Assembly (NCBI RefSeq): GCF_004766045.1
Contig: NZ_SPQQ01000009.1
Span: forward strand, 1 to 64,000
Source of the DNA: Desulfosporosinus fructosivorans
GTDB taxonomy: Bacteria; Bacillota; Desulfitobacteriia; Desulfitobacteriales; Desulfitobacteriaceae
Reading direction: 5' to 3'
Length of the DNA stretch: 64,000 bases
Position numbers and translations under genes: made by a program. Of this stretch, positions 17,355 through 25,563 are shown one piece after another (position 1 is the first letter of the stretch; each line of letters begins with the position of its first letter). The notes beneath the pieces were generated by a model. It worked only from the letters and a program-made list of their open reading frames with translations, searched no databases and was not told the DNA's origin.

Positions 17355-17789
17355 ATTTCTCTCTCCGTCCTAACTCACACTTCATGGTACTCTGATATTA
17401 TAATAATTTTGCCCCCAACTACCAATTTAATTATAATTAGAGTCGGTCCTTAAGCTCTATAGCCATATTATACCATAGGTATTAAGGCCTTTAAACCAGT
17501 AATTAGATTTATTAACCTCGATTATATCCAACTAATTAAATTCGCGTCCTGTAACGACCACTGTACTAAACCGCTGCGCGGTGGCTCTTAAGCACGAATA
17601 AATAGGTTTATGGAAAGAGGGCTACCGTTGCTTATCGGACCCCAAAAGAGAGGTTCTTTGAGAACGTCTCTCGGCGATAGTCAATACTTTGTCCGGTACC
17701 AGCATAGCTGTCACAAAGGGCAAAATAGATTCCACTATTCAGGATGTTTTTTATAGACAGTACCGAGTTCCTTAATAAGTAACAGCATC
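17355..17789. other. Gene-free stretch
   Basis: No gene or ribosome site supported. A plus-strand hairpin, GAGAGGTTCT with AGAACGTCTCTC, is at about 17648-17675. The rest is AT-rich and unremarkable. Confidence 0.4.
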
Positions 17790-18230
17790 CTAAAGAGTCG
17801 CAAATTCTGTCGCAAATATTTTCTCTGCATCTAGAATAATAATCATTCTATTTTCAATTTTCCCGATACCTATAATGTAATTATCACTAACTTCACTAAT
17901 AAAATTTGGCGCCGACTGCACCTGATCATCATTTAACTTAACAATATCCGTAACCTCATCAACAATGCATCCAATTGTTGAGTTATGGGCATTTAACATG
18001 ATAAACTTACTCTCGTCGGAGATCTCCTTTTCTATTAAATTCAACTTCTTCCTTAAGTTGAAAATATAATTAACGCTTCCACGTAAATTTATCATACCTT
18101 CAATTGATTTATCTGTACCAGGCAAATTCTGTACTTTGAATTTTCTTGCCCGTAGAATACCGTTAACAGCTGTAATATTAATGCCATATTCTTCGCTGTC
18201 TAATTCAAATATAACTAATCGAATGCTCAA
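17790..18230 (-). CDS. cheW: CheW-like chemotaxis coupling protein
   Basis: 146 residues, a single CheW domain. LVIFELDSEEYGINITAVNGI is the first strand pair, NLPGTDKSIEGMINLRGSVNYIFNLR the conserved central core (GMINLRG), and CIVDEVTDIVKL and IGIGKIENRMIIILDAEKI the rest. CheW links chemoreceptors to the CheA kinase. It lies 33 nt downstream of a chemoreceptor gene on the same strand, so the two are probably co-transcribed; no cheA or cheY is near, so it must join a pathway encoded elsewhere. Confidence 0.9.
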   Translation of the reverse strand: MSIRLVIFELDSEEYGINITAVNGILRARKFKVQNLPGTDKSIEGMINLRGSVNYIFNLRKKLNLIEKEISDESKFIMLNAHNSTIGCIVDEVTDIVKLNDDQVQSAPNFISEVSDNYIIGIGKIENRMIIILDAEKIFATEFATL

Positions 18231-18263
18231 AAACGTCTCCTCCCTTCAATTGATTCCCATTTA

Positions 18264-19139
18264 TTAGGCTTTGGTAAGATCATTTAATTGTTCCGCAAGA
18301 CTTGAAATTTCCATTACGTTTGCTGTCACTTCTTCAATAGCAGCAGTCTGTTGCTCTATTGTGTTTGTGGTTTCATTGCCCATAAATACAGTTTTGTCTA
18401 CGGACTCCTTTATGCTTGTGGTTAGCGCTTTGATCTTGCCTACAGTTTCCTTAGAATCGGCTGAGAGTTTCCTGATTTCTTGGGCTACAACACCAAATCC
18501 TAGTCCAGCTTCACCAGCTCTAGCTGCTTCAATAGCTGCATTTAAACCTAATAGCCTAGTTTCATCCGCAACATCTTTAATAAAATCCATTACTACATCA
18601 ATTTTCCCAGTGACAATATTGACATTTTTTATCTCACTATTTAGAAGTTCCTGATTATCACTAACAATGACAGCCGAAGCCGCCAATTCCTCCATAGTTG
18701 CAGATATTTGTCCCAATCCATCGCTAAGTGTATCGGCCACATTTTTCAGTTTCTGTTGTTGGCGATAAGTAGTGTTCGACATATTATTAGCAACAATAAA
18801 GAGTACCATAGCCGCGGATTCTATGCTTTCGTGCGACATTTTTTTAATTTCTTGTACTGCTTCAACAAATCCATCCTCACCCACTCCAATCTCCTTTGCA
18901 ACTTCACGGTACTTTGCTTCATTAGGAACATCCGTTAATACTTGTCCCCCCAAAATAGTACCAATCAGTTGCCCGTCTACCATAATCGGTGCCGCAAAAT
19001 CGATCAGACCTGCATGACATTCATAGACTACTGGTTTTCCAGTCCGAGCAGCTTCTTCTCCCCCTTTGCGATGTGATTCCGCACAACGTTTATCACCACA
19101 TTCTGTTGTTCTGGAACCCTTGCTACGTAAGGGTTCCAA
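18264..19139 (-). CDS. Soluble methyl-accepting chemotaxis protein with N-truncated PocR sensory domain
   Basis: 291 residues. The N-terminal part holds the second half of a PocR ligand-binding domain (CAESHRKGGEEAARTGKP, ECHAGLIDFAAPI, GTILGGQVLTDVP). The C-terminal half is an MCP signalling domain with the hairpin tip LGLNAAIEAARAGEAGLGFGVVAQEIRKLS. No membrane segment is present, as is usual for PocR receptors. A complete PocR domain begins about 60 residues earlier; here the first residues (MEPLRSKGS) come from a 25-nt stem-loop and a TTG start without a ribosome site, so the 5' end was probably lost. Whether it is still expressed is unclear. Ligands of PocR domains include small diols and hydrocarbons. 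Confidence 0.8.
   Translation of the reverse strand: MEPLRSKGSRTTECGDKRCAESHRKGGEEAARTGKPVVYECHAGLIDFAAPIMVDGQLIGTILGGQVLTDVPNEAKYREVAKEIGVGEDGFVEAVQEIKKMSHESIESAAMVLFIVANNMSNTTYRQQQKLKNVADTLSDGLGQISATMEELAASAVIVSDNQELLNSEIKNVNIVTGKIDVVMDFIKDVADETRLLGLNAAIEAARAGEAGLGFGVVAQEIRKLSADSKETVGKIKALTTSIKESVDKTVFMGNETTNTIEQQTAAIEEVTANVMEISSLAEQLNDLTKA
19113..19137. repeat. Hairpin at the truncation point of the PocR receptor gene
   Basis: GGAACCCTT and AAGGGTTCC flank GCTACGT, a perfect 9-bp stem that coincides with the point where PocR homology begins. Confidence 0.75.
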
Positions 19140-19204
19140 TTAATTAACTGTCAAACGCCAGCATGACGGTTCTCAACCCAAAGAAGTGCAAAGTTTCCAC
19201 AAAT

Positions 19205-19251
19205 CACAAGCCCCTGTATTCCACATTCGGGAATACAGGGGCTTGATTATT
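19205..19251. terminator. Terminator between nudC and the receptor gene
   Basis: CAAGCCCCTGTATTCC pairs perfectly with GGAATACAGGGGCTTG (16 bp). The T-rich tail ATTATTTTTG is on the plus strand; on the minus strand, the direction of nudC, the tail is weaker (TGATTTGTGG). Confidence 0.7.
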
Positions 19252-19380
19252 TTTGTCATTCAATGTAACGGTTCTTATATTGTGTTGTATACCAGGTTAT
19301 AAGCCTTGCGAAACCAAAGGGCACCACGGAGGGCTGCCCAGTGTACCTCTCTTGGGTAAATCTCATTAAATCATGATTCA

Positions 19381-20178
19381 TTAGCTTTGTACAAACCAAT
19401 CTATTAAATGCCTAGCTATACTTCCGATGCCGGGTACCTTAGGGAGTTGATCGGCAGAAAACCATCCTGCATCCAAGATTTCTTTCTTATCCATAATTAT
19501 GTCGCCACTCTCATACTCAGATGTAAAACCTACCATTATAGAATCGGGGAAGGGCCAAGGTTGGCTGCCAAAATATTTGATATTTTTAACTTTCAGGCCT
19601 ACTTCTTCTTCTACTTCTCTTTGCACACACTCTTCAAATGTTTCCCCTGGTTCCACAAAGCCTGCTAAAACACTATAAAAATTGGTTTGAAAACTACTCC
19701 CCTTCGCTAACAAAATTTCACGTCCTTTGGTAATAGCCACAATAATTGCTGGGGAAATCCGTGGATAGTTTACAAACCCACAAGAAGGACAAAGCTTTGC
19801 CCTTTCATCAATCTTATTTTCTGTCTGTGCTCCGCACTGGCTGCAATATTTATGAGTATGATCCCAATGTAAAATTTGAAAAGCCTTACCTGCTAGGAAA
19901 AACAAATCATCTGGGATCTGACCAAGTAAGCCCCTTAGGTCGTAAAATAACATACCTTCCGGTGCAACCGTGTCCGCGGTAAGTTCAGCAACATAACAAG
20001 AACGCCCATCCACTCGATCAAGATATTGACTCTTGGCCATCTTCTTACTCAACTTATATATATTGATTTCTGGTAAAGTAAATTGCACTTTATCAATAAA
20101 AACGAGAATTTTATTTCCTTTAATCAACAGCCAATTTGCGGTTGCATCTCCATCACCGAGTTCATTTTCAAACAACAC
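19381..20178 (-). CDS. nudC: NAD(+) diphosphatase / decapping Nudix hydrolase
   Basis: 265 residues. N-terminal NudC-like region, a four-Cys zinc ribbon (YCSQCGAQ...LCPSCGFVNYPR, about 108-130), then the Nudix domain with the full box GFVEPGETFEECVQREVEEEVGL and the family-specific SQPWPFPDSIM motif downstream. NudC hydrolyses NADH/NAD+ to NMN(H) and AMP and removes NAD caps from RNA. Length is typical. It appears to be a single gene between a divergent AT-rich gap and a hairpin terminator. Confidence 0.93.
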   Translation of the reverse strand: MLFENELGDGDATANWLLIKGNKILVFIDKVQFTLPEINIYKLSKKMAKSQYLDRVDGRSCYVAELTADTVAPEGMLFYDLRGLLGQIPDDLFFLAGKAFQILHWDHTHKYCSQCGAQTENKIDERAKLCPSCGFVNYPRISPAIIVAITKGREILLAKGSSFQTNFYSVLAGFVEPGETFEECVQREVEEEVGLKVKNIKYFGSQPWPFPDSIMVGFTSEYESGDIIMDKKEILDAGWFSADQLPKVPGIGSIARHLIDWFVQS

Positions 20179-20411
20179 AAGTTATCCTCTTTTCTACGAT
20201 CAAAAACATTTCGAAAATTACTATATTCTTTCCTTTTTACCAAGCATACGTTTGATTATATCTCGTCCCAAATTTACTGGCAACAGACTGAATACTACGA
20301 ACAAATACATCATAATTTGAGGTCATTGACCTTGAATTATGATGTAAATTATTTTAATTTTTTGCATCCATAAGCTTTAAGCATTGCACTACGTGAATAT
20401 CAGGGTTACAT

Positions 20412-21173
20412 TTAAAATTCCGGATTGTTCTTGATAAAATTTTGCCACTTACATTTTGCACCTTCGTCAATTTCGTCTCTCGAAGCTCGTATGGTTATCT
20501 CGCTTCCAGCATAACCAATTTCTAAGATCCCATTTTCTAGCCCAGCAAACACCGCGTCAGCAAATTCGTTAACTGGGACACCGAATGTATGTAATCCTAC
20601 ACCGCCTAAATCTGTATTAATTGCATTGGGCATAATTTCTACAATATTTACATTTGTATCAGCCAATTGCAACCGGAGACTCATGGTAAACGAATGCATT
20701 GCTGCTTTGGTAGAACTATAAATGGGCAGCCAAGCAGCTGGTGTGACCCCTAAATTTGATGAAACATTGATAACTGTCCCTTCCTTTTTCTTTAGTAAAT
20801 GCGGGAGGAACAGTAAAGACAAATGAATAGGTGCTTCCAGATTGGCAATAATTTCTTGGTGATAATAATTCCAGTCAGCGGTCACGCTCTGTAAGTTTAC
20901 TCGTTGTTGAATTCCTGCATTGTTCACGAGTACATCCAGTTCTGGAAACTCATTGACAATGGATTCAAACAGTAACTTCCGGTCATCCTCATTAGCAATG
21001 TCACAAACAATAGTGTGTAAATCTGGAAGTCTCTCCAAGGCATCTTGCAATATTTCTTTACGTCGTCCGCAAATGATAACTTTATTGCCGGCCTTGTAAA
21101 AACGCTCTGCGATCGCTAAGCCTATTCCCGACCCTCCACCAGTTATTAAAACTGTTCTTCCACTCGTTTTCAT
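20412..21173 (-). CDS. SDR family oxidoreductase (DltE-like)
   Basis: 253 residues from MKTSGRT. A classical short-chain dehydrogenase: N-terminal NAD(P) motif TGGGSGIGLA, the NNAG strand, the catalytic Ser in INVSSNLG and Y-x-x-x-K in YSSTKAAMH. The ATG was chosen because AAGGAGG lies 7 nt before it; the frame runs 30 codons further upstream into the preceding gene. The C-terminal part (EIMPNAINTDLGG) resembles DltE/YciK-type enzymes of unproven substrate. It follows the ketopantoate-reductase-like gene by 13 nt, so both are one unit, perhaps acting on the same carbonyl compound. Confidence 0.88.
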   Translation of the reverse strand: MKTSGRTVLITGGGSGIGLAIAERFYKAGNKVIICGRRKEILQDALERLPDLHTIVCDIANEDDRKLLFESIVNEFPELDVLVNNAGIQQRVNLQSVTADWNYYHQEIIANLEAPIHLSLLFLPHLLKKKEGTVINVSSNLGVTPAAWLPIYSSTKAAMHSFTMSLRLQLADTNVNIVEIMPNAINTDLGGVGLHTFGVPVNEFADAVFAGLENGILEIGYAGSEITIRASRDEIDEGAKCKWQNFIKNNPEF

Positions 21174-21186
21174 AATAATTGCCTCC

Positions 21187-22116
21187 TTATTTTTGCATGT
21201 CGAAGTCCTTTTCCATCTCTTGTACTTTTTGATACAGCCATTCATTTGTCGGTGTTGGCACATGATATTGCCTTCCCAAGTAGATGGCTGTTCCTGAAAA
21301 AAGCCCTACCTCTGTTTTCCTGTTTGCTGCCATATCTTGACGCATAGATGGCATCCCCAAGGGATTTAACTTGGCTAGGACATTTAACCAATACGTTAAA
21401 TCTGATTCGCCTAAATTAATACCCACCTTATGAGAGAGGGCGATAACTTCCCTCATTGCAGCTATCATAACCTCTCTAGCTTCACCCTCTACTTGAATAC
21501 CACCATAATTTGTTGAAAATACAGCTACTGTTTGATTTACTCCTGTATTCAACATAAATTTCCCCCACAACCGATGATCCATATCTTTGGGAACTTCATA
21601 AGGAAATTTAAGCTTATCTAATAAATCTGCAACAACAGTTACTTTCTCAGACCATGTGGTATTTTCTTTTTCACCAAAGCAGATCATTCCCATGTTTTTA
21701 TAGGTCAACTTGTTTTCAATTTTCACTGCATCCATCCCTTGTGCAACGCAATAAAGTATTTTTTCCATTCCCAATGTTTTTCCAATGATTTCTTCACTAG
21801 AAATTCCATTAAGTGCCGAAAGAATGATTGTATGCTCTCCCACTTGATACCTTGCGTCCTCAATAGCCTGCTGTAATTGATTGAATTTCACACAGAAAAT
21901 TAATAAATCTGCAGGTTTTTGCTCGCTTTCAGGTAATACATAATTAAAATCACAACGCTCACCATTACAATAAATACCATACTTCTCATATCTCTGCCTA
22001 CGACTTTGATTTACAATAACACGAACATCACCTTTTGGTAAATTATCAGAAAAATGCTTAGCAAATATAATTCCTAAGGCACCTAAACCTATAATCGAAA
22101 CAGTTCTAATCGTCAT
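21187..22116 (-). CDS. Ketopantoate reductase family protein (ApbA/PanE-like)
   Basis: 309 residues from MTIRTVS. N-terminal Rossmann fold with IIGLGALGIIFA, then the ketopantoate reductase pattern DLLIFCVKFNQLQQAIED and QNGISSEE-like LNGISSEEIIG. The helical C-terminal domain has LWGKFMLNTGVNQT, including the Lys-Asn region of the active site, and PSMRQDMAANRKTEV. Members reduce 2-dehydropantoate to pantoate with NADPH, but many paralogues act on other substrates; pairing with an SDR instead of panBC argues for such a paralogue. ATG preferred to a GTG two codons earlier by spacing to GCGAGG. Confidence 0.85.
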   Translation of the reverse strand: MTIRTVSIIGLGALGIIFAKHFSDNLPKGDVRVIVNQSRRQRYEKYGIYCNGERCDFNYVLPESEQKPADLLIFCVKFNQLQQAIEDARYQVGEHTIILSALNGISSEEIIGKTLGMEKILYCVAQGMDAVKIENKLTYKNMGMICFGEKENTTWSEKVTVVADLLDKLKFPYEVPKDMDHRLWGKFMLNTGVNQTVAVFSTNYGGIQVEGEAREVMIAAMREVIALSHKVGINLGESDLTYWLNVLAKLNPLGMPSMRQDMAANRKTEVGLFSGTAIYLGRQYHVPTPTNEWLYQKVQEMEKDFDMQK

Positions 22117-22190
22117 CTGCACCCTCGCCCCTTGCCTCTTCTAAATATCTTAAGACCCTATGTATTAGCCTCAATCGCTGTTCTCTTTAA

Positions 22191-22221
22191 ACAAAAAAAT
22201 GATTAGGCGATGGACTAATCT
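22191..22221 (-). terminator. Terminator of the AAA ATPase gene
   Basis: On the minus strand GATTAG and CTAATC form a short stem followed by ATTTTTTTG; it overlaps the stop region of the ATPase gene. Confidence 0.5.
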
Positions 22222-22934
22222 TCAAAGAGCTTCCTTAAATAACGATTTCTATTTTCCAAAAACCCTTTGGTAATCTGGTAATGTGAGGTATTTTCGTACG
22301 TTGTTTGAGAAATCGGTGAAGTATCGAAATCAAGAATTTGTGCATCTGGGTAAGCCAAAATAATCGGAGAATGAGTTGCAATGATAAACTGGGATTGACC
22401 ATCTGTCTCCAAGTCCTTTATGATTCTCAACAGAATGAGTTGGCGAGAGGGGGACAGTGCCGCCTCCGGTTCATCCAATAAATAGATTCCTTGTTTTCCA
22501 AACCTATTGGCGAATAGTGACAAAAATGATTCTCCATGCGATTGTTTGTGAAGGGATTTTCCTCCATATGGCTCATAAGCGGCTGGACCAAGACTGTCAA
22601 TATGCGATGCAAAGTTGTAGAGGCTTTCTGCCCTTAGGAAAAAACCATTCGTGATTTTCGGTGCCCAGGAAAGCCTTATAAAATCACCCAACGCTGATTC
22701 TGAAGAATGGACTTCATAAAAGTTATTCCTTCCCCCACCAGCTGTGTTGAAATCACATTTATAGGCAATGGCTTCAAGGAGCGTCGATTTTCCTGAACCA
22801 TTTTCGCCTACGAAAAATGTCACATTGTTACGAAATTCGATCGTTTCCAATCCCTTAAACGCACCTATAGAGAACGGATAGACCTTGTGACTTTGAATCC
22901 TTTCCTTTAGAAAACTCAATCGTCTCAAAAACAT
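22215..22934 (-). CDS. AAA family ATPase (single-domain, RecF/SMC-like ABC ATPase)
   Basis: 239 residues from MFLRRLS. P-loop FFVGENGSGKSTLLEAIAYK, an ABC-type signature region (SHGESFLSLFANRF), Walker B IYLLDEPEAALSPSRQ and the switch His in FIIATHSPIILAYPDAQI. This compact AAA_21-type ATPase recurs as a stand-alone protein in Firmicutes; its role is not settled, with DNA repair or defence proposed for relatives. The frame extends 41 codons upstream and overlaps the DUF5316 gene; the internal ATG with GGGAGA 10 nt before it was preferred because homology begins around KERIQSHKVYPFSIGAFKG. Confidence 0.82.
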   Translation of the reverse strand: MFLRRLSFLKERIQSHKVYPFSIGAFKGLETIEFRNNVTFFVGENGSGKSTLLEAIAYKCDFNTAGGGRNNFYEVHSSESALGDFIRLSWAPKITNGFFLRAESLYNFASHIDSLGPAAYEPYGGKSLHKQSHGESFLSLFANRFGKQGIYLLDEPEAALSPSRQLILLRIIKDLETDGQSQFIIATHSPIILAYPDAQILDFDTSPISQTTYENTSHYQITKGFLENRNRYLRKLFED

Positions 22935-22984
22935 CCTTAGTCTTCTCCCATCGTAAACTCTTTCCAATATACAGGAATGGTCTT

Positions 22985-23266
22985 TTAAGTGATATAGATA
23001 ATAACTACTGCAGCCAACACGCAAGGTATTCCGAAGAAGAATAATTTGGTTGACCAACCTGATCGTTCATTAAAATCTTTAGAATCAGAATAATTTCCTC
23101 TCACTCTATCACCACTCACATACGCCCCAGACAGGAAACCCGATATTATAATTGGAATAAATCCAATTATTAATAGAGCGTACATAATCATTTCAGAGTT
23201 ATTCAAAAATAAAGAAAGAATTATGCCAATTACTCCAACAACTAAGCCCAGCATTAATGAACGCAT
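22985..23266 (-). CDS. Small membrane protein, DUF5316-like
   Basis: 93 residues with three hydrophobic segments: MLGLVVGVIGIILSLFL, MYALLIIGFIPIIISGFLSG and LFFFGIPCVLAAVVIIYIT. A polar loop with GDRVRGNY and SKDFNERSGW lies between the second and third. Layout and loop match DUF5316, a small family of unknown function in Bacilli and Clostridia. AAAGGTG lies upstream of the ATG. It precedes the ATPase gene on the same strand, but any link is only positional. Confidence 0.65.
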   Translation of the reverse strand: MRSLMLGLVVGVIGIILSLFLNNSEMIMYALLIIGFIPIIISGFLSGAYVSGDRVRGNYSDSKDFNERSGWSTKLFFFGIPCVLAAVVIIYIT

Positions 23267-23704
23267 ACACCTTTCAACTCCTCACTCTTTTTATTATCAC
23301 ATATAGTATTTGCTAATAACTTCAACAAATCTGAGGATATCACCTTCTTTAAAGGATTGTATTTTACTCACAAATATAACCTTTGCCAAAAAAATTATAA
23401 AACCTCCTCTCTATTCTTCTGATATATCAGAAGATAAAAGGGTGAAAAGGGTTACACATCTTTCTTGCCTTCATTCCCTCTTAGTTATACTATTATCCGA
23501 GTAAAGCCAAAAAAAATCAGACCGTTCAAAAACGATCTAGGCAACTAATTTAGCTGGCTGAATATAAAATTCAATCTAACGGGCAGCAATAGAGAAGTTA
23601 TTGTCGAAAACGTCCTTATTAGTGTTAGAGCTATCCGATTGATCCTAACGACACTTACCATTTATAATGAATATCAATCATAAATATATAATACGGAGGC
23701 ACTA
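23267..23704. other. Upstream region of the recombinase with an 18-nt palindrome
   Basis: No gene. CTTCTGATATATCAGAAG at 23416-23433 is a perfect 18-nt palindrome, and its left part recurs at 27124-27136 and 29351-29360. AT-rich DNA at 23655-23690 (TATAATGAATATCAATCAT) probably holds the recombinase promoter; ACGGAGG is the ribosome site. Confidence 0.5.
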
Positions 23705-24697
23705 ATGAAAGCTAATAATGAATTGACTCCTTCTACCCTTCCCCATTTCGCACAAGATTTTATTAATCACCTTGCGGTCATAAATAAGTCAAAAAATACT
23801 CAATATGCCTATACCAATGAACTTCGTTTGTTCTTTCAATTCCTATGTGATTCAACTCCTATCTTCCCCTCTTTTCCTGTTGAAATTAGTTTATTACATA
23901 TGAGAAATATTGGGCATCGCGATATAGAAGCATATTTGAGCTGGGCTAGTATTAAACGCAACAATGGGGTGCGTGCTCTCGCCCGTAAACAAGCAGTCAT
24001 AAAATCTCTTTATCGATATTTGCTACGCGAAGATATGATTTCTATTGATGTTACTATCAAGTTAGACCCTATAAACGTCAACCAAAAGCTTCCTAAAGCA
24101 CTTGAGCCAAATCAAATTGCTGACCTTACTGACATTTTACAGAGCGGAACTGGTTTATCTAAGGAACAGCTCAAATATCATACTTATATAGAAAAACGCA
24201 ATTATGCAATATTTCTTACCTTTATTGGGACGGGTTTGCGTTTATCCGAACTTTGTAACCTTAATCTCACAACAACCAATCTTAATAAAGGTTGCTTTGA
24301 AGTTATCCGCAAAGGAAATAAAGAGACTGTCGTATACTTTAATACTGAAGTAGCTGAGGCATTGAACGTTTATCTTCTAAATGAACGGCAACGCTATGCT
24401 CAGGGTAAGTCAGAAGCGTTATTTCTCTCTATGCAAGGAAAACGTATAAGCACAAGAGCAGTTCAAAATCTCATTGCGAAATATATGGGAATTCTCAAAA
24501 CAATGGGCCATAATACAGACGGTTTTAGCGCTCACAAAATGCGTTCAACTTTTGCCACATTACTACTTCGCGAGACGGATAACCTCGCGATTGTACAAGA
24601 CGCTTTAGGACATTCCGACCCTAGAACTACAAGGATTTATGCTAAGGTGCTTGATGAACAACTAAAACGTTCGGCTGCATTAATAAAGTTTAAGTAG
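23705..24697 (+). CDS. Tyrosine recombinase (XerC/XerD-like integrase)
   Basis: 330 residues. N-terminal SAM-like core-binding domain (about 10-125; FINHLAVINKSKNTQYAYTNELRLFF) and a C-terminal catalytic domain with the Arg in GTGLRLSELCNL, the Lys in IRKGNKE, H-x-x-R in HKMRSTFATLL and LGHSDPRTTRIYAKV holding the His and the nucleophilic Tyr. All six catalytic positions are present, so it should be active. It is not next to recognisable phage or ICE genes; XerA/XerS-type single recombinases and small integrative elements are both possible. A bidirectional terminator follows. Confidence 0.92.
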   Translation: MKANNELTPSTLPHFAQDFINHLAVINKSKNTQYAYTNELRLFFQFLCDSTPIFPSFPVEISLLHMRNIGHRDIEAYLSWASIKRNNGVRALARKQAVIKSLYRYLLREDMISIDVTIKLDPINVNQKLPKALEPNQIADLTDILQSGTGLSKEQLKYHTYIEKRNYAIFLTFIGTGLRLSELCNLNLTTTNLNKGCFEVIRKGNKETVVYFNTEVAEALNVYLLNERQRYAQGKSEALFLSMQGKRISTRAVQNLIAKYMGILKTMGHNTDGFSAHKMRSTFATLLLRETDNLAIVQDALGHSDPRTTRIYAKVLDEQLKRSAALIKFK

Positions 24698-24739
24698 GGA
24701 TAATTCATTCTTAAAATGAAATCGCTAAGGTACTAGAAA

Positions 24740-24788
24740 AACAACTCCCCTCTAGGGTGGAGCCCTAAAGGGGAGTTGTTTAACTTTT
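24740..24788. terminator. Bidirectional terminator between recombinase and the cytochrome b gene
   Basis: AACAACTCCCCT pairs with AGGGGAGTTGTT; T-rich tails occur on both strands, serving the two convergent units. Confidence 0.85.
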
Positions 24789-24822
24789 TTAAATTACCAA
24801 TCCACCTTGCTGACCTTTACGA

Positions 24823-25563
24823 TTACACTGAGGTTGATTTAGAATTAACTCCACTTTGGATTTTGGATCCATCGTCGTGATTGGTTTCATTGATTTCGCC
24901 ATTGCGAAGGAGTTTCGCATACCAAAGGGTATGGCGATGTTTGACATATTCCCAGCTAATTGATCCTGTAAACATTCCTGGAATTAGTGGTCGGTTTTCC
25001 TTGAGTAGAAATGCAGCTAGGTGCCCGATAACTCCGAAAATTATTAAGACCGTGCCAATATTATGCAATGCCGTGTTCCAATACAAAAGAGAGTGCGAAA
25101 AGTCAACGCCAGGAACATTCTTCAGAGTCTTAATCAAACCTGTAACTATTAAGAGGAGAAGACTTAGCCCAATGAACAGATAAGCTACTCGTTGTTCGGC
25201 TAGGTATTTATCCGAGGCTGGCTCTTGGCCTTTAGTCAGCATTGCTTTTATAATCTGATAGGATTCTTTCATATCTCCCTTACGGGGGAAAATATCAAAC
25301 TCCTTGCGTGCGAATGCATAAACAATATGGAACGTTGCGGCAAATAATAGTCCAAACGCAGCCAAATAATGAAGGTTAATGGTTATAAAATAGTCGCCGA
25401 GCCATTCTGCACCGGGTAATTTTGTGACATTGTAGCGAGTATATAGCGGAAGTTGCCCTAAACCAGTGATGATTAGTAACAAAACCGAGAGGGCCGTTGT
25501 CCAGTGCACAAAGCGATTGGCAAGGCTTTGTCTTAAGATTTTACGAGGCTTGGGGTTATTCAT
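24823..25563 (-). CDS. Membrane cytochrome b subunit, formate dehydrogenase gamma-like
   Basis: 246 residues from MNNPKPR with four membrane helices (about 22-42, 60-82, 128-147, 165-187). Histidines in FVHWTTALS, NLHYLAAFG, ATFHIVYAF and ALHNIGTVLIIFGVIGHLAAF fit the b-haem ligands of the Ni/Fe-hydrogenase and formate dehydrogenase cytochrome b family. It would pass electrons between the Fe-S subunit encoded just upstream and the quinone pool. The start was set by AAGGAGG 8 nt before this ATG, giving an 8-nt overlap with the upstream gene. No catalytic molybdopterin subunit is adjacent. Confidence 0.85.
   Translation of the reverse strand: MNNPKPRKILRQSLANRFVHWTTALSVLLLIITGLGQLPLYTRYNVTKLPGAEWLGDYFITINLHYLAAFGLLFAATFHIVYAFARKEFDIFPRKGDMKESYQIIKAMLTKGQEPASDKYLAEQRVAYLFIGLSLLLLIVTGLIKTLKNVPGVDFSHSLLYWNTALHNIGTVLIIFGVIGHLAAFLLKENRPLIPGMFTGSISWEYVKHRHTLWYAKLLRNGEINETNHDDGSKIQSGVNSKSTSV

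Noticed and set aside
23655..23690. Fur-box-like sequence upstream of the recombinase
   Set aside because: Only partial match to the 19-bp consensus in a very AT-rich stretch; chance is likely.
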